64,000 nt of DNA from Hyphomonas sp. (lineage in GTDB: Bacteria > Pseudomonadota > Alphaproteobacteria > Caulobacterales > Hyphomonadaceae): assembly GCF_013823385.1 (NCBI RefSeq), contig NZ_PNMA01000022.1, positions 1 to 64,000 of the forward strand, read 5' to 3'. Both the position numbers and the translations under genes were made by a program. Numbering within the stretch: the stretch's first letter is position 1; each line of letters starts with the position of its first letter. Under the pieces are notes generated by a model that did not search any database, was not told where the DNA came from, and worked only from the letters and a program-made list of their open reading frames with translations. This document shows positions 43,814 to 52,428 of this stretch, one piece after another.

Positions 43814-44680
43814 TTGAACGCGATACTCGGCCTGGCAATTACCATGGTGATGGTCTTCGGTGGCTATATGCTCGCCGGGGGCAAATTAGGTATTATCCTA
43901 CACTCACTTCCTTTTGAGATGATGATGATCGGCGGCGCCGCCACGGGCGCATTCCTGGCCTCCAACGATTTCACGACGGTCAAGCATACTGGCGGGGATG
44001 TCGTTGCTGCGTTCACAGGCCCGAAGTGGAAGAAGACCGACTATCAGGATATTCTGCTGCTGATGCACGAACTGCTTCACATCATGAAGCAGAATCCGGT
44101 CGATATCGAACCCCACATCGAAGCGCCCAATGACTCGGCGATCTTCACCAAATATCCCCGTATCCTGAAGGATCACGAGGCGATTGAGATGATCTGCGAC
44201 ACGATCCGCTCAATGATCATGAACTTCGACAATGTGCACCAGGTCGAAGAGCTGCTCGACAAGCACCTGGAAGGCCTTCTGGAAGAGAAGCTGCACGGCT
44301 CGCACGCGCTGCAGCAGACGGCTGACGCGCTGCCGGCGCTCGGGATCGTCGCGGCTGTTCTGGGCGTCATCAAGACAATGGCTTCCATCGACAAACCACC
44401 CGAAGTGCTGGGCGGCATGATTGGCGGCGCGCTGGTGGGTACGTTCCTGGGTGTGTTTCTTGCCTATGGCATGGTGGGCCCTTTTGCGGCGCGCGTGAAA
44501 TCGATCCGGACTGAAGAGCACCTTTTCTATTCGATGATTGGCCAAGTGCTCGTGTCGAGCCTGTACAAGAACCCAGTTAACATCTGCGTTGAAGTGGCTC
44601 GCCGCCAGGCGCCCGCGCGGGTTCGCCCGACTTTTGATGAGGTCGAGCAGGCGGTAAGGGGGCTCAAGCAGGCAGCATGA
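43814..44680 (+). CDS. motA: Flagellar stator protein MotA
   Basis: The protein has 288 residues starting at TTG (GGAGATAGG lies about seven bases upstream). The N-terminal MVMVFGGYMLAGGKLG fits the usual MotA beginning, which supports the TTG. Four TM segments are visible, with the conserved PPEVLGGMIGGALVGTFLGV and AYGMVGPFAARV containing the functional Pro and Gly residues. The cytoplasmic loop has HELLHIMKQNPVDIEPHIE. It forms the proton-driven stator with MotB. It is the first gene of a rightward operon; the next start overlaps its stop (ATGA). Confidence 0.93.
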   Translation: MNAILGLAITMVMVFGGYMLAGGKLGIILHSLPFEMMMIGGAATGAFLASNDFTTVKHTGGDVVAAFTGPKWKKTDYQDILLLMHELLHIMKQNPVDIEPHIEAPNDSAIFTKYPRILKDHEAIEMICDTIRSMIMNFDNVHQVEELLDKHLEGLLEEKLHGSHALQQTADALPALGIVAAVLGVIKTMASIDKPPEVLGGMIGGALVGTFLGVFLAYGMVGPFAARVKSIRTEEHLFYSMIGQVLVSSLYKNPVNICVEVARRQAPARVRPTFDEVEQAVRGLKQAA

Positions 44681-46437
44681 GGCGATACCTCTGGCTTCTC
44701 CTTTGCGGCGTCCTTCTGGCTCCGCCCGTCCTTGCTGCCAAACCGGCAGAAACGGCGGCGGGGCCAGACGCGCGTAAGCAGGCCCTGTCCACAGAGCTCA
44801 ACCAGTTTGTCCGGGATGCGATTGACGAAGGTCTGCTGGCCCCCTCCGGATCTGGCGGGGATGCTGGGGCCGCGCAGCCGCAGGCCGGGGAAACGGCCGC
44901 AGGTTCGGGTGAGCGCTTCATTTCTGCGCCGTCTGATGTCTGGGCACTGGCCGGCCGGATGGATTGCAGCGCGCCTTATCCGCTGGATTTCTCTGAATTC
45001 GCAACCGCCTCAAGCTATTCTGATATACTGAACTATCGCTCCCAATTGATGGCCGGGGGCGCTTCGCATACTGACGATCACCGGCTGGCAAAGGCATACA
45101 TCGCGCTCGATATGGGCTCAGAAGCGCTGATGAACCTCAATGATCCTCGCGACCCGAATCAGCAGGCCCTGCGCCAGGTTGCCTTGATGCTGGACGGCCG
45201 GGTTCGTCCGGATATTGCATATTTTCAAGAACTTGCACGCTGCCACGAGCAGGCGGGGTTCTGGCTGGGGATGGCCTTGCTGAGCGATGGCCAGGGTGTT
45301 GGCGCGGCGCATGTCGAGAAGAGTTTCAGCGAGTTCCGCAATCTGCCGCTGCAGCTGCGCACGAGTGTGACTGCGATTGCTGTGCCCGAACTCGACCGCA
45401 CAGACGGGCGGTTCCTGTCCCAGAAAATGATGGCTGCCTTTGCAGAGGCAGAGCTGCGCGATTCGGCCCAGCTGCAGTTTGCCAATGCGATCCTCCAGAT
45501 GGGGCAGGGCAGCACTGAGGCGGAGATCATTATCCGGACTTTCCTTCTGCAGGGTCGCTTTCAGGACGAGGCCCTCTCGGCCCTCCTGAGGCATAAACGC
45601 GTGATCGATGCGCCGCTAAAAGCGCTGCTGCTCGATGGGATGCTGGTCAAGATCGCCCAGTCTCAGCGAGATGATGACATCCGTGCCAGCATGAAATTTG
45701 TACTCGAGGAACTCAGCGCCGAGTCCCGCTATCTGACGATGATGGAGATGGCCGGGCGGGAGAACATGCAGAGCGCGGCGGTGCAGAGCGAGATCCGCAG
45801 TCATTTCTTCAGCGCCCTTGAGCGGGATCTGGCAAGCGATGACCCCCTGCACAATCTGGCCGCTATCGAGGCCCTTTCTATTGAAACAGGCCTGCTCGAT
45901 CATCACGAGCAGCGCACGGCGCTGTATGAAGCTGCGACCCTCAAAGCGGTGCGCCTCGGCTTTGCGTCGCTGGCAGACAAGCTATCGCAGAAGACGCAGG
46001 CCGGAGAATCAGTTGCCGAACAACGCGCAAACCTTGCTTATCGGCTGAAGGACTATGCGTCTGTATTCAAACTGGCTGAGGCAAATCCGTCCAACGCACA
46101 AATCGGTCTGATCGCGGCATTGAGCGCCATCGATGCCAATGATGCGTCCCAGGCTCAGTTGTTTACTTCCCGCCTCAAGCTTGATGACACAACGGTCCTG
46201 ATACTGATTGAACAGGATGCCGCCATGCGGCGCTGGATTGTGCCCGCCAAGGTCTATCAGGCGGCGGAGACGATCTCCGATGCAGCGCTCAAGGCGCGTG
46301 TCGACCGTGTGCTGAGCCTGAGGCAGGCCGCCACCAGCGGGCCTGCCCAACCTGCGCCGGCCAGTATCGCTGTCATTCCGGACCGGCTGATGTCGACTAG
46401 AATGGCGTTGGAAACACTCGAAGGAGGCGGTAACTGA
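44677..46437 (+). CDS. Periplasmic helical-repeat protein in flagellar operon, unknown function
   Basis: The protein has 586 residues with a signal peptide (about 1-20, LLLCGVLLAPPVLA). The rest is mostly helical, with repeated Ala/Leu-rich pairs reminiscent of TPR or Sel1-like solenoids from about 120 to 560 (DHRLAKAYIALDMGSEAL and YRLKDYASVFKLAEANPS). I do not recognise a named family. It is locked between motA (ATGA overlap) and flgF (TGATG overlap), so it is very probably made with stator and rod proteins and may act in the periplasm on motor or rod assembly. Confidence 0.7.
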   Translation: MRRYLWLLLCGVLLAPPVLAAKPAETAAGPDARKQALSTELNQFVRDAIDEGLLAPSGSGGDAGAAQPQAGETAAGSGERFISAPSDVWALAGRMDCSAPYPLDFSEFATASSYSDILNYRSQLMAGGASHTDDHRLAKAYIALDMGSEALMNLNDPRDPNQQALRQVALMLDGRVRPDIAYFQELARCHEQAGFWLGMALLSDGQGVGAAHVEKSFSEFRNLPLQLRTSVTAIAVPELDRTDGRFLSQKMMAAFAEAELRDSAQLQFANAILQMGQGSTEAEIIIRTFLLQGRFQDEALSALLRHKRVIDAPLKALLLDGMLVKIAQSQRDDDIRASMKFVLEELSAESRYLTMMEMAGRENMQSAAVQSEIRSHFFSALERDLASDDPLHNLAAIEALSIETGLLDHHEQRTALYEAATLKAVRLGFASLADKLSQKTQAGESVAEQRANLAYRLKDYASVFKLAEANPSNAQIGLIAALSAIDANDASQAQLFTSRLKLDDTTVLILIEQDAAMRRWIVPAKVYQAAETISDAALKARVDRVLSLRQAATSGPAQPAPASIAVIPDRLMSTRMALETLEGGGN

Positions 46438-47153
46438 TGTCGAGCGCAGTTTATAGCACGCTGGCCCGCCAGCAGGGCCTGATGCACGAGATGCAGGTCG
46501 TGGCCAACAATCTCGCCAATTCCAGCACCACGGGGTACAAGTCAGACCGCGCGATCTTCACGGAGTTCCTGGTATCAACTGGGAATGGCGCCGATCAGTC
46601 GCTCTCGATGGGCGCTCTTGGCGGTCACGCTTTTCAGATGGAGCAGGGGGGGCTGAATTTCACCGGCGGCCGGTTCGATCTGGCGATCCAGGGGGAAGGC
46701 TTCTTCATGGTGGATACTCCGCAGGGGGAGCGCCTCACGCGCGCGGGACATTTCCAGCTATCGGCGGAGGGCCAACTTGTCGATATGCAGGGTAACCCCG
46801 TACTTAATGCGGGTGGTAATCCCATCAATATACCGCAGGACGCGCTGGACGTTACGATCGGTGCAGACGGCACGATTTCGGGCAACGGACAGATCATCGA
46901 TCAGGTCGGGATCATGGTTGCAGACGGAGAGCTCCAGCGGGATTCCAATACCTATTTCTCGACCGACGGCGAGGTCGCGCCAACTCAGGACGCAAAACTG
47001 CTCCAGGGCGCGCTGGAACAATCGAATGTTTCAACAGTGCTGGAAGTGTCGCGTATGATTGAAGTGCACCGCGCCTATGAGGCGGGGCAGGCACTTCTTG
47101 AAAAAGAGGACCAACGCATCAGTCAGCTGATCACAGCTGTTCGGGAGCGCTGA
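46437..47153 (+). CDS. flgF: Flagellar proximal rod protein FlgF
   Basis: The protein has 238 residues. The N-terminal rod signature NNLANSSTTGYKSDRAIF is at about 23-40, IQGEGFFMVDTPQGERLTRA at about 84-103, and the C-terminus has LEVSRMIEVHRAYEAGQALL. This fits FlgF rather than FlgG by length and by its place immediately upstream of flgG. The ATG shares a base with the previous stop (TGATG). Confidence 0.92.
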   Translation: MSSAVYSTLARQQGLMHEMQVVANNLANSSTTGYKSDRAIFTEFLVSTGNGADQSLSMGALGGHAFQMEQGGLNFTGGRFDLAIQGEGFFMVDTPQGERLTRAGHFQLSAEGQLVDMQGNPVLNAGGNPINIPQDALDVTIGADGTISGNGQIIDQVGIMVADGELQRDSNTYFSTDGEVAPTQDAKLLQGALEQSNVSTVLEVSRMIEVHRAYEAGQALLEKEDQRISQLITAVRER

Positions 47154-47180
47154 ACTGTTTAGCAGGTGTAGGAGACGCCT

Positions 47181-47966
47181 ATGAAGTCATTGCAGATTGC
47201 CGCGTCCGGGATGGCCGCCCAACAGTTACGGGTGGAAGTGATCTCGAACAACATCGCCAACATGAGCACCACGGCCTATCGTCCGAGGACGGCAGAGTTT
47301 TCAGACCTCATGTACCAGCAATACCTGACCCCGGGCACGATTACCTCGCAGGTCGGCACGGTTGTGCCCTCCGGTATCCAGCTCGGTACAGGTGTCCGCC
47401 CCTCTACTGTTTCAATGGCGCTTACTCAGGGTTCTCTGCGCGAAACGCAGGCTGAACTCGATATCGCCATCGACGGAAACGGGTATTTCGAGGTGACGCT
47501 TCCCTCCGGCGAACCTGCTTTCACGCGCGATGGCAAGCTCAGCCGCAGCCCGGACGGCGAGATCGTGACATCGGATGGTTATCCGCTGGCAGACGGGATC
47601 GTGATCCCGGCTGATGCGCGGCGCATATCGATCAGCCGGGACGGCGAAGTGGTCGCTTATTTCGCCAATGAAACGGATGGTCAGGCCATCGGGAACATCT
47701 CTCTCGTCCGGTTTGTGAACGAGAAGGGGCTTGAAGCCATGGGCGACAACATGTTCCGGGAAACGCAGGCCTCCGGCCCTGCCAACCGGCTCATTCCGGG
47801 AACGGAAGGCATGGGTTTCCTGCGCCAGGGCTATATCGAAGATTCGGCTGTGGATGTCGTTAAAGAGATTTCCGACCTGATCGAAGCCCAGCGCGGGTAT
47901 GAACTGAACTCCAAGGTGATCACGGCATCTGATGAGATGCTGTCGGCCACAACGCGGTTGAGGTAG
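47181..47966 (+). CDS. flgG: Flagellar distal rod protein FlgG
   Basis: The protein has 261 residues, the standard FlgG length. The N-terminus MKSLQIAASGMAAQQLRVEV, the signature NNIANMSTTAYRPRTAEF, the 18-residue FlgG-specific segment starting YQQYLTPGT, and the C-terminal EISDLIEAQRGYELNSKVI are all present. It makes the distal rod inside the L and P rings. GTAGGAG precedes the start; flgA follows after five bases. Confidence 0.95.
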   Translation: MKSLQIAASGMAAQQLRVEVISNNIANMSTTAYRPRTAEFSDLMYQQYLTPGTITSQVGTVVPSGIQLGTGVRPSTVSMALTQGSLRETQAELDIAIDGNGYFEVTLPSGEPAFTRDGKLSRSPDGEIVTSDGYPLADGIVIPADARRISISRDGEVVAYFANETDGQAIGNISLVRFVNEKGLEAMGDNMFRETQASGPANRLIPGTEGMGFLRQGYIEDSAVDVVKEISDLIEAQRGYELNSKVITASDEMLSATTRLR

Positions 47967-47971
47967 CGCCG

Positions 47972-48379
47972 ATGAGCACTCTGTTTGCCCTCAGTTTCAG
48001 CGCGTATGTCGCTCTGACCGGTGCGTCTTCGGTTGTCGCATCAGAAGTGATCCGGGCAGGGGATCTCGTAACGCCGGTCAACGCCGCATGGGAGACGGGC
48101 GACGCACCGTCCATGGAAGAGCCGATCATCGGGCGCGAAGCCAAGCGCACGATCTATGCCGGCCAGCCTGTTACGATGGACAATACGCGTCCTGCGCGGC
48201 TCGTCACCCGCAATCAGATTGTCACCGTGAAGTACATTCAGGGCGGCCTCGAAATCTCCACCACTGGCCGCGCGCTGGGAGAAGCCTCCCTGAATGAGCC
48301 GGTTACCGTTCTGAACCTGCAGTCTCGCCAGATGGTTCAGGGAATTGTTCAGGAAAGCGGATGGGTCCTCGCACAATGA
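47972..48379 (+). CDS. flgA: Flagellar P-ring chaperone FlgA (short form)
   Basis: The protein has 135 residues with a signal peptide (about 1-23). It contains only the C-terminal SAF-type domain of FlgA: VIRAGDLVTPVNAAWE, REAKRTIYAGQPVTMDNTRP, VTVKYIQGGLEISTTGRALG and NLQSRQMVQGIVQESGWV. Many FlgA proteins are about 220 residues with an extra N-terminal domain, so this one is minimal. It assists P-ring (FlgI) assembly in the periplasm. Its stop overlaps the flgH start (ATGA). Confidence 0.88.
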   Translation: MSTLFALSFSAYVALTGASSVVASEVIRAGDLVTPVNAAWETGDAPSMEEPIIGREAKRTIYAGQPVTMDNTRPARLVTRNQIVTVKYIQGGLEISTTGRALGEASLNEPVTVLNLQSRQMVQGIVQESGWVLAQ

Positions 48380-49080
48380 AAATCTTGTTCTCAATGCCTC
48401 TCGCCGCGCTCGCAGCCGCTGCCTGCGCCAGCTCCGCCCAGCCAGCGCCGGAGTTCACGCCGCCTTCGCCGTACGCAGGGTATCCCGGGGCGGTTCCGGA
48501 ACCGGCAGATCCCAATATTCAGAACGCGTCGCTTTGGGAAACCGCGCCAACAGCACTGCTCAGTATGCGGCGCGCCAAGGAAGTCGGCGACCTGCTTACA
48601 GTGGTCGTTGAGATGAACGACCAGGCAAGCCTTCAGAGCTCGCTGACGCGCAAGCGGGCTTCCAGTGATGACATGAGTGTCGAGGCCATGTTCGGCCTTC
48701 CCGAATGGGCAAATGGCGTGTTGCCGGGCGGGGCGAGCCTGTCGCCCGGTCTCGATGTTTCCCGCAACTCCAGCCAGAACGGATCTGGCGCCGTGAACCG
48801 CGCCGAGAAGGTGACATTCACGCTCGCCGCGCGTGTGGTCGGCGTGGAGCCCAACGGCAATCTGATCATTCAAGGATATCAGCAGACGCGCGTCAGCAAT
48901 GAAGTTCGTTATCTGACGGTCTCGGGTGTCGTGCGTGCGCAGGATATTACGCGGATGAACGCTGTTACCTATGACAAGATTGCCGATGCAAAGCTGGCCT
49001 ATGTCAGCAATGGTGACGCGTCTTCCGCCACTGACCGAAAAGTTGGTACCAAGATTATTGACCGCATTGTTCCGTTTTAG
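48376..49080 (+). CDS. flgH: Flagellar L-ring lipoprotein FlgH
   Basis: The protein has 234 residues with a lipoprotein signal ending AAAACA (Cys at about 17). FlgH features follow: SLWETAPTALLSMRRAKEVG, DLLTVVVEMNDQASLQSS, VNRAEKVTFTLAARVVGVEP, NGNLIIQGYQQTRVSNEVR and YLTVSGVVRAQDITRMNAV. It forms the outer-membrane L ring. The ATG at 48376 overlaps the flgA stop. The second fliL gene follows six bases later. Confidence 0.94.
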   Translation: MKILFSMPLAALAAAACASSAQPAPEFTPPSPYAGYPGAVPEPADPNIQNASLWETAPTALLSMRRAKEVGDLLTVVVEMNDQASLQSSLTRKRASSDDMSVEAMFGLPEWANGVLPGGASLSPGLDVSRNSSQNGSGAVNRAEKVTFTLAARVVGVEPNGNLIIQGYQQTRVSNEVRYLTVSGVVRAQDITRMNAVTYDKIADAKLAYVSNGDASSATDRKVGTKIIDRIVPF

Positions 49081-49086
49081 AGCCCC

Positions 49087-49647
49087 ATGATGAAAAACCT
49101 TGTCACCGCCCTCGTTGCTGTTGTCTGCGTCATTATTGGCGGAGTGATCGGGCATATGCTGCGCGGCGGTGCTGGGGACGCGTCTGCGGCCACCCATGCG
49201 GAGGGCGAGGAGCATGGGAAGAAGGAAGAGAGCGGCGACCACGCGCCGAAAGAAAAAGACTCTCACGGCAGTGAAAAGAAAGCCAAAAAGGACGATCACG
49301 GAAAGGCCAGTGCCAGTTCTGGGTCGTCCTATTTCAGGTTCACCCGGGAATTCGTGGTGCCGATTATTCAGAATGAACGGGTCGCAAGCCTCGTCATTCT
49401 CAATATCAATATTGAGGCGGACGCCTCCGCTTCCGACAGGATGCTGACACAGGAGCCAATGCTCCGCGATGTCGTGATGACAACACTTGTCGAAATCAGC
49501 GGAGACGGCAGGACGTTCCAATCGATGACCACGATCGAGAATTACGAAACCCTGCGCTCCCTGCTTCTCGGGGCACTGCAGAAAAAGTTTCCCGATATGG
49601 GGATCAAGAATGTTCTGATCCTCGACATCGCCCGGCAGGACCTCTGA
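49087..49647 (+). CDS. FliL family protein (copy 2) with His/Lys/Glu-rich linker
   Basis: The protein has 186 residues: a TM helix (about 5-24), then an unusual highly charged linker (about 33-76) rich in His, Lys, Glu and Asp (HGKKEESGDHAPKEKDSHG), then a periplasmic FliL-type domain (about 80-186) with YFRFTREFVVPIIQNERVAS, LTQEPMLRDVVMTTLVEIS and the ending GIKNVLILDIARQDL. It is clearly different from FliL copy 1 at 31713-32228. It ends the motA-flgH operon and converges with flgD. It may act with the L/P rings or as a second stator partner. Confidence 0.82.
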   Translation: MMKNLVTALVAVVCVIIGGVIGHMLRGGAGDASAATHAEGEEHGKKEESGDHAPKEKDSHGSEKKAKKDDHGKASASSGSSYFRFTREFVVPIIQNERVASLVILNINIEADASASDRMLTQEPMLRDVVMTTLVEISGDGRTFQSMTTIENYETLRSLLLGALQKKFPDMGIKNVLILDIARQDL

Positions 49648-49689
49648 CGCGGGCAGGGCAGTCCGAGGCAAGCGCGCGAGAGCCGGATA

Positions 49690-50340
49690 TCAGAGCTTAC
49701 GTATCTTTGCCAGGTCAACAGTCAGACCCGCAGCCGTGCCGAGTTGCAGTGTGCCGCCCGTGCTGAGAATATCCGTGACTTTGGAGATCACCTCCGGAAT
49801 GGCGGTTCCCATGAACGTATTGTCTTGGTAATAGTCGATCACGAACTCGTACATCTTGTCCTTGGCAGCCGTTCCGCCATCCGTGAGCTGACCATTCCAC
49901 TTGAAGACGGTTTCGTTCGGGTCAAGCGTTTCGGTCCATACCGCCTTGCCATCTGCATCCTTGACGGTCAGCGTGCTCCTGGTCGTGCCCGCAGGCGCTT
50001 CATAAGAGAAGGTTGCGGGGTTGCCGGTATAAGGCATATAGGCAGAAGGGAAGGCCACATCCTGGCCCAGCCATTGGCTGGCCATCAGCCCGTTCAGGTC
50101 ACTGAGCATTGAAGCAATATTGCTGAGGGCAGTATTTGAGTTCACCAGCTGCTCAAGGCTGGAGAAGGTTGCCAGCTGCTCGACAAACTGGGTGGAGTCC
50201 ATGGGAGCCAGGGGGTCCTGGTTTTTCACCTGAGCTGTCAACAGTTTGATGAAGCTGTAGTACTCCTTGCCGATATTGCCGCTGCTCGAAGATGCTGATG
50301 TCTGAGCGGAGGTAGCCACGTTGCTGGTTATTGTGGTCAT
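49690..50340 (-). CDS. flgD: Flagellar hook scaffold protein FlgD
   Basis: The protein has 216 residues. The N-terminal region has YYSFIKLLTAQVKNQDPLAP and MDSTQFVEQLATFSSLEQLV, the hallmark of FlgD (about 28-68), followed by the FLN/tudor-like C-terminal part with WNGQLTDGGTAAKDKMYEF. It caps the growing hook. It starts 11 bases after the fliK stop in a leftward fliK-flgD operon. Confidence 0.93.
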   Translation of the reverse strand: MTTITSNVATSAQTSASSSSGNIGKEYYSFIKLLTAQVKNQDPLAPMDSTQFVEQLATFSSLEQLVNSNTALSNIASMLSDLNGLMASQWLGQDVAFPSAYMPYTGNPATFSYEAPAGTTRSTLTVKDADGKAVWTETLDPNETVFKWNGQLTDGGTAAKDKMYEFVIDYYQDNTFMGTAIPEVISKVTDILSTGGTLQLGTAAGLTVDLAKIRKL

Positions 50341-50351
50341 GGTAGGGGCTC

Positions 50352-51986
50352 CTAAAGGCGGATATCAAGCCGGCCGCTCGAAGCGCTCTGGCGACTGGGT
50401 GTATTGTCGGCGGCCATGATCAGACCACTGCCGGTCAGGGCAGGGGTATCGGGACGGGCGCCGGCAAGCTTTGCGGCTTGGCCCCACCCCTCATTCTGCT
50501 GCGGGTTCTGATGCTGGAAACTCATGTCCTGGCCGGACAGTCCGTTGCGCTCAAGCGCCTGCACAAGCTCAAAATGCATCTGGCGCAGCTGCCGCATGGC
50601 TTCCGGGGTTTCCGCCGTGATCGTTACATGCTGCAATCCCTGCCCATCAAACTTGAAATCAATCGAGATGCGGCCGAGTTCGGGGGGATCCAGCTGGACG
50701 GTGATGCGGTCGTCCTGTCCACCATCGCGTGTGGCGCGGGCAACAATATCAGGCAGTTGGGAGGGGGCGGCGATCAGTACGGCGTGGGTAGGGGTCAATG
50801 GCGTAGAGGCGGGCAAAGAAGCAATTTGGCCAGCAGGCTGCCCTGGGAGAAAGCCGCCAGTAGACAGAGGCGCGACCGGAGGGCCTGAAGCGGCATCGCC
50901 GACAGTCCCGCCTTGAGGCTGAGCTGCGAAATCAGAAACGCCTGCGGGGGGCGCTACAGTTTCAATTACGTCAACGAATGAGCCGTCCGCCGGGGTGGGC
51001 TGCATTTCGGGTTCGGTGGAAACCGGGCGGCTTTGCCGGGTGTCTGCTGCCGGTGCGGCCGTAGCAGGGACCGGTGGTGTGATGGGGGGTGGGCTGACAA
51101 TCGTGTCCGGTGTGGCGGCAGGTGTGACCATCATCACTTCGGCGGGCCGCTCAGCAGCGCGCGCGCTGGCTTCTGTGGGCGCGGCTACGTCAGATAAAGC
51201 TGCGGGGCTCTGAGATTGGATGGGGTGAGCGGTGGCTGCCCCTTCAGTGCCGGATGGTGTAACAATCTCCACCGGAGCGGGCAGGGGAGCGGCGGCAGGT
51301 ATGGCCGGAGCCGCTTGGGGTAAGGCAGAGGTATCGTGCAGCGGATCGGTGTCTGCTTCCGCCGCTGGTTCCGGTGCCGGCGGCGTGCGCTCGGGCAGCA
51401 TGGCGGGTCTAGCATCTGATGCTTCGGGGGAAGCCTCGCTGAGGGTCACGATTGCGGTTAGCTCAGCTGCCGGCAGAGCAAGGGGAGGCGGGTCTGCAGG
51501 TATTGTTTCCGCCGGGGGGGCGTCTACGGGCACATCAGTATCGGCAAAAAAGAGGGCTTCGGCGGACATATTGCCATCGAGGAGAGCACTCTGCGAAAGC
51601 ATTGACGTAGTCCAGCCGTCGGCTGGTTGCGCCTCAGCCGGATGGCTGGCCTTGAGATCCACCACTTCAGGCGGCACAGTTAGAACTTGGCCCAGAGGGA
51701 AATCTGTGTCTGGTAGCGGCGCCTCAGACGGGGGAGGGACTTGCTCCAAGCTATCGTCACCGCTGGCCGGGACGATAGAGGCCCGCGCCAGATTCAGTGA
51801 GGCGAGCATGAGCCCATCGCCTTCCGCGCGCGGATCGATGCCGGGCGCTTCCGGATTTTCTGAAACGCCAAAAAGGCTGCTGGCAAATGCCTTGCCGCGC
51901 CCCTCGCTCGCCTCAGCGCGAGTCAGTCCATCTTGCCGAGGACCTGACTGAAAAAGCCAGAAATCCGGGTCTACGGAGAAAGTCAT
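50352..51986 (-). CDS. fliK: Flagellar hook-length control protein FliK
   Basis: The protein has 544 residues. Residues about 30-410 are low-complexity, rich in Ala, Pro, Glu and Thr, as in the disordered ruler region of FliK. The C-terminal domain (about 420-510) contains ITVQLDPPELGRISIDFKFD and TPEAMRQLRQMHFELVQALE, the FliK substrate-switch core. It is secreted to measure hook length and switch FlhB specificity. The ATG at 51986 follows GGAAGGCAGG. It is transcribed away from the flgJ-like gene across a 112-base region with a CtrA-like site. Confidence 0.88.
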   Translation of the reverse strand: MTFSVDPDFWLFQSGPRQDGLTRAEASEGRGKAFASSLFGVSENPEAPGIDPRAEGDGLMLASLNLARASIVPASGDDSLEQVPPPSEAPLPDTDFPLGQVLTVPPEVVDLKASHPAEAQPADGWTTSMLSQSALLDGNMSAEALFFADTDVPVDAPPAETIPADPPPLALPAAELTAIVTLSEASPEASDARPAMLPERTPPAPEPAAEADTDPLHDTSALPQAAPAIPAAAPLPAPVEIVTPSGTEGAATAHPIQSQSPAALSDVAAPTEASARAAERPAEVMMVTPAATPDTIVSPPPITPPVPATAAPAADTRQSRPVSTEPEMQPTPADGSFVDVIETVAPPAGVSDFAAQPQGGTVGDAASGPPVAPLSTGGFLPGQPAGQIASLPASTPLTPTHAVLIAAPSQLPDIVARATRDGGQDDRITVQLDPPELGRISIDFKFDGQGLQHVTITAETPEAMRQLRQMHFELVQALERNGLSGQDMSFQHQNPQQNEGWGQAAKLAGARPDTPALTGSGLIMAADNTPSRQSASSGRLDIRL

Positions 51987-52033
51987 CCTGCCTTCCACCT
52001 ATGTATTGTTAACCTTACTACAACCAACTGCCG

Positions 52034-52049
52034 TAAAATATGCGTTAAC
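52034..52049 (+). promoter_or_regulatory. CtrA-like binding site upstream of flgJ-like gene
   Basis: TAAA-ATATGCG-TTAAC matches TTAA-N7-TTAAC with a single mismatch at the same place as the site before fliF. It lies 50 bases before the flgJ-like start and between it and the divergent fliK gene. A separate GTTAAC is at 52008-52013. Confidence 0.5.
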
Positions 52050-52098
52050 TGCCGGGCTATTGATGTTCCCTGGGCGGAATAAATTTTCGGAGTTGTTC

Positions 52099-52428
52099 AT
52101 GGTCTCATCCATAATGCCGAGCGCCACGCCCCCTTCCATGGGGCCAGCGGGCGAAGGGAAGGGGGGGGCTGCGGCCAGCCCGGAGCGTTCCGAGATCGGA
52201 AAAAGATTCGAACAGATGTTGTGGGCTGAGATGCTCAGCCATGCGGGCCTGGAGAAATCTCTCACCCTGGGCGGCGGTGAGGCGGCGTCTGCGTTCTCCA
52301 GATATGTGGTGGAATCCATTGCCGCAGATCTCGCAGAAACCCATCCGCTCGGTCTCGCCCGCCGGGTGGACGACCTGACAGCGGGCCAGGGGGCGGCACA
52401 AGTTAGTCAGAAAGGCGCGCCAGAATGA
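52099..52428 (+). CDS. flgJ: Rod-binding protein, FlgJ N-terminal type
   Basis: The protein has 109 residues from the ATG at 52099. The rod-binding domain is marked by FEQMLWAEMLSHAGLEKSLT and SAFSRYVVESIAADLAETHP. There is no muramidase domain, as is usual in alphaproteobacteria, where a separate enzyme is used. It is expected to cap or guide the growing rod. The frame is open to 52006, but CGGAG before 52099 and the absence of homologous residues upstream support this start. Its stop overlaps the next start (ATGA). Confidence 0.85.
   Translation: MVSSIMPSATPPSMGPAGEGKGGAAASPERSEIGKRFEQMLWAEMLSHAGLEKSLTLGGGEAASAFSRYVVESIAADLAETHPLGLARRVDDLTAGQGAAQVSQKGAPE

Noticed and set aside
48391-49671. 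426-codon - strand frame across flgH and the second fliL
   Set aside because: It crosses two confident genes and an intergenic junction, and the protein has no family features.
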